This document shows positions 12,964-13,189 of a DNA stretch of 13,189 nt, piece after piece; the stretch's first letter is position 1, and each line of letters opens with the position of its first letter. Below the pieces are notes generated by a model. It made no database searches and was not told the origin of the DNA. It saw only the letters and a list, made by a program, of their open reading frames with translations. The stretch lies in the NCBI GenBank assembly GCA_017652965.1, contig JAGBZZ010000317.1:1-13189 (forward strand), written 5' to 3'. This DNA comes from Clostridia bacterium. GTDB lineage: Bacteria > Bacillota_A > Clostridia > Oscillospirales > CAG-272. The translations under genes and the position numbers were made by a program.

Positions 12964-12992
12964 TTGTAATTTTCAAAAAAATTTGTTATCAT
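12964..12992 (+). promoter_or_regulatory. Probable promoter of the gene starting at 13096
   Basis: TTGTAA (12964-12969), a 17-base A/T-rich spacer and TATCAT (12987-12992). The leader to the ATG is about 95 bases and contains a possible stem, GGGGCG (13028-13033) with CGCCCC (13050-13055). Confidence 0.5.
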
Positions 12993-13095
12993 TAAGAGTG
13001 TCACACCAAAGAAAAGCTTCTATACGCGGGGCGCACTGCCAATATCCGCCGCCCCCCATCCGATACGCCCTTATGCCAAAAGGAAAGGAAGATCC

Positions 13096-13189
13096 ATGCC
13101 ACTCAAATTTCCGTTCTCAAAAAAGGAAGGCTCCAAGAAACGGGCCGGGCGATCCGCCTCGCTTCCCACCACCCAAAAGGAAAGGGATG
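13096..13189 (+). CDS. Unrecognised protein, N-terminal 31 residues only
   Basis: An ATG at 13096 has a strong purine-rich ribosome binding site (AGGAAAGGAAG, ending 4 bases upstream) and a promoter-like sequence further up. The frame stays open to the window edge. The visible residues begin MPLKFPFSKKEG and continue SKKRAGRSASLPTT, so the start is rich in Lys and Arg with no hydrophobic segment. That suits a cytoplasmic N-terminus, perhaps preceding a membrane anchor or a structured domain outside the window. No family can be assigned from so little sequence. Confidence 0.6.
   Translation, partial: MPLKFPFSKKEGSKKRAGRSASLPTTQKERD

Overview
This window looks like ordinary chromosomal DNA from a GC-rich member of the Bacillota, most likely class Clostridia (a gut Oscillospirales-type genome would fit). 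The grounds are a MecA-type ClpC adaptor, a PlsY acyltransferase, a one-step meso-diaminopimelate dehydrogenase, paired half-size TSUP permeases, strong purine-rich Shine-Dalgarno sites and TTGACA/TATAAT-type promoters. The taxonomic call is an inference from gene families; no rRNA gene is present. I see no CRISPR array, phage, insertion sequence or toxin-antitoxin module.

Layout. 1-624 (+) is the 3' end of an ABC-2 type transporter permease. It meets a convergent FAD-dependent oxidoreductase (681-1949, -) at a shared 18-bp perfect inverted repeat. Then, all on the minus strand and read from right to left, come tRNA-Arg(CCG) at 5094-5170 with its own promoter and terminator, a HAD-family phosphatase (4355-5020), meso-DAP dehydrogenase ddh (3338-4324), and ilvE (2140-3201) with its own promoter and terminator. 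queG-like 5251-6072 (-) is transcribed divergently from a five-gene plus-strand operon: plsY (6278-7033), a Methyltransf_32-type methyltransferase (7020-8210), tsaE (8226-8681), tsaB (8662-9381) and rpiB (9402-9854). The operon ends in a terminator facing mecA (9921-10502, -). Further right on the minus strand are cysS (10656-12062) and two half-size TSUP permease genes (12124-12528 and 12525-12896). A plus-strand gene starts at 13096 and runs off the window.

How the genes work together. The plus-strand operon combines membrane phospholipid synthesis (PlsY), the t6A tRNA-modification partners TsaE and TsaB, a methyltransferase of unknown substrate and a pentose-phosphate isomerase. ddh supplies meso-DAP/lysine for the cell wall and ilvE makes branched-chain amino acids.

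The most notable observation is in cysS. The reading frame for this normally essential tRNA synthetase is complete and well conserved from the HIGH-type motif to the C-terminal domain, but one in-frame TAA at 11289-11291 (codon 258) sits just before the KMSKS loop, where relatives have Tyr or another sense codon. Several neighbouring genes end in TAA, so wholesale reassignment of that codon is unlikely. A recent mutation, a sequence error or strain heterogeneity are the leading explanations. I found no convincing sign of an undescribed multi-gene system; most of the rest is housekeeping.
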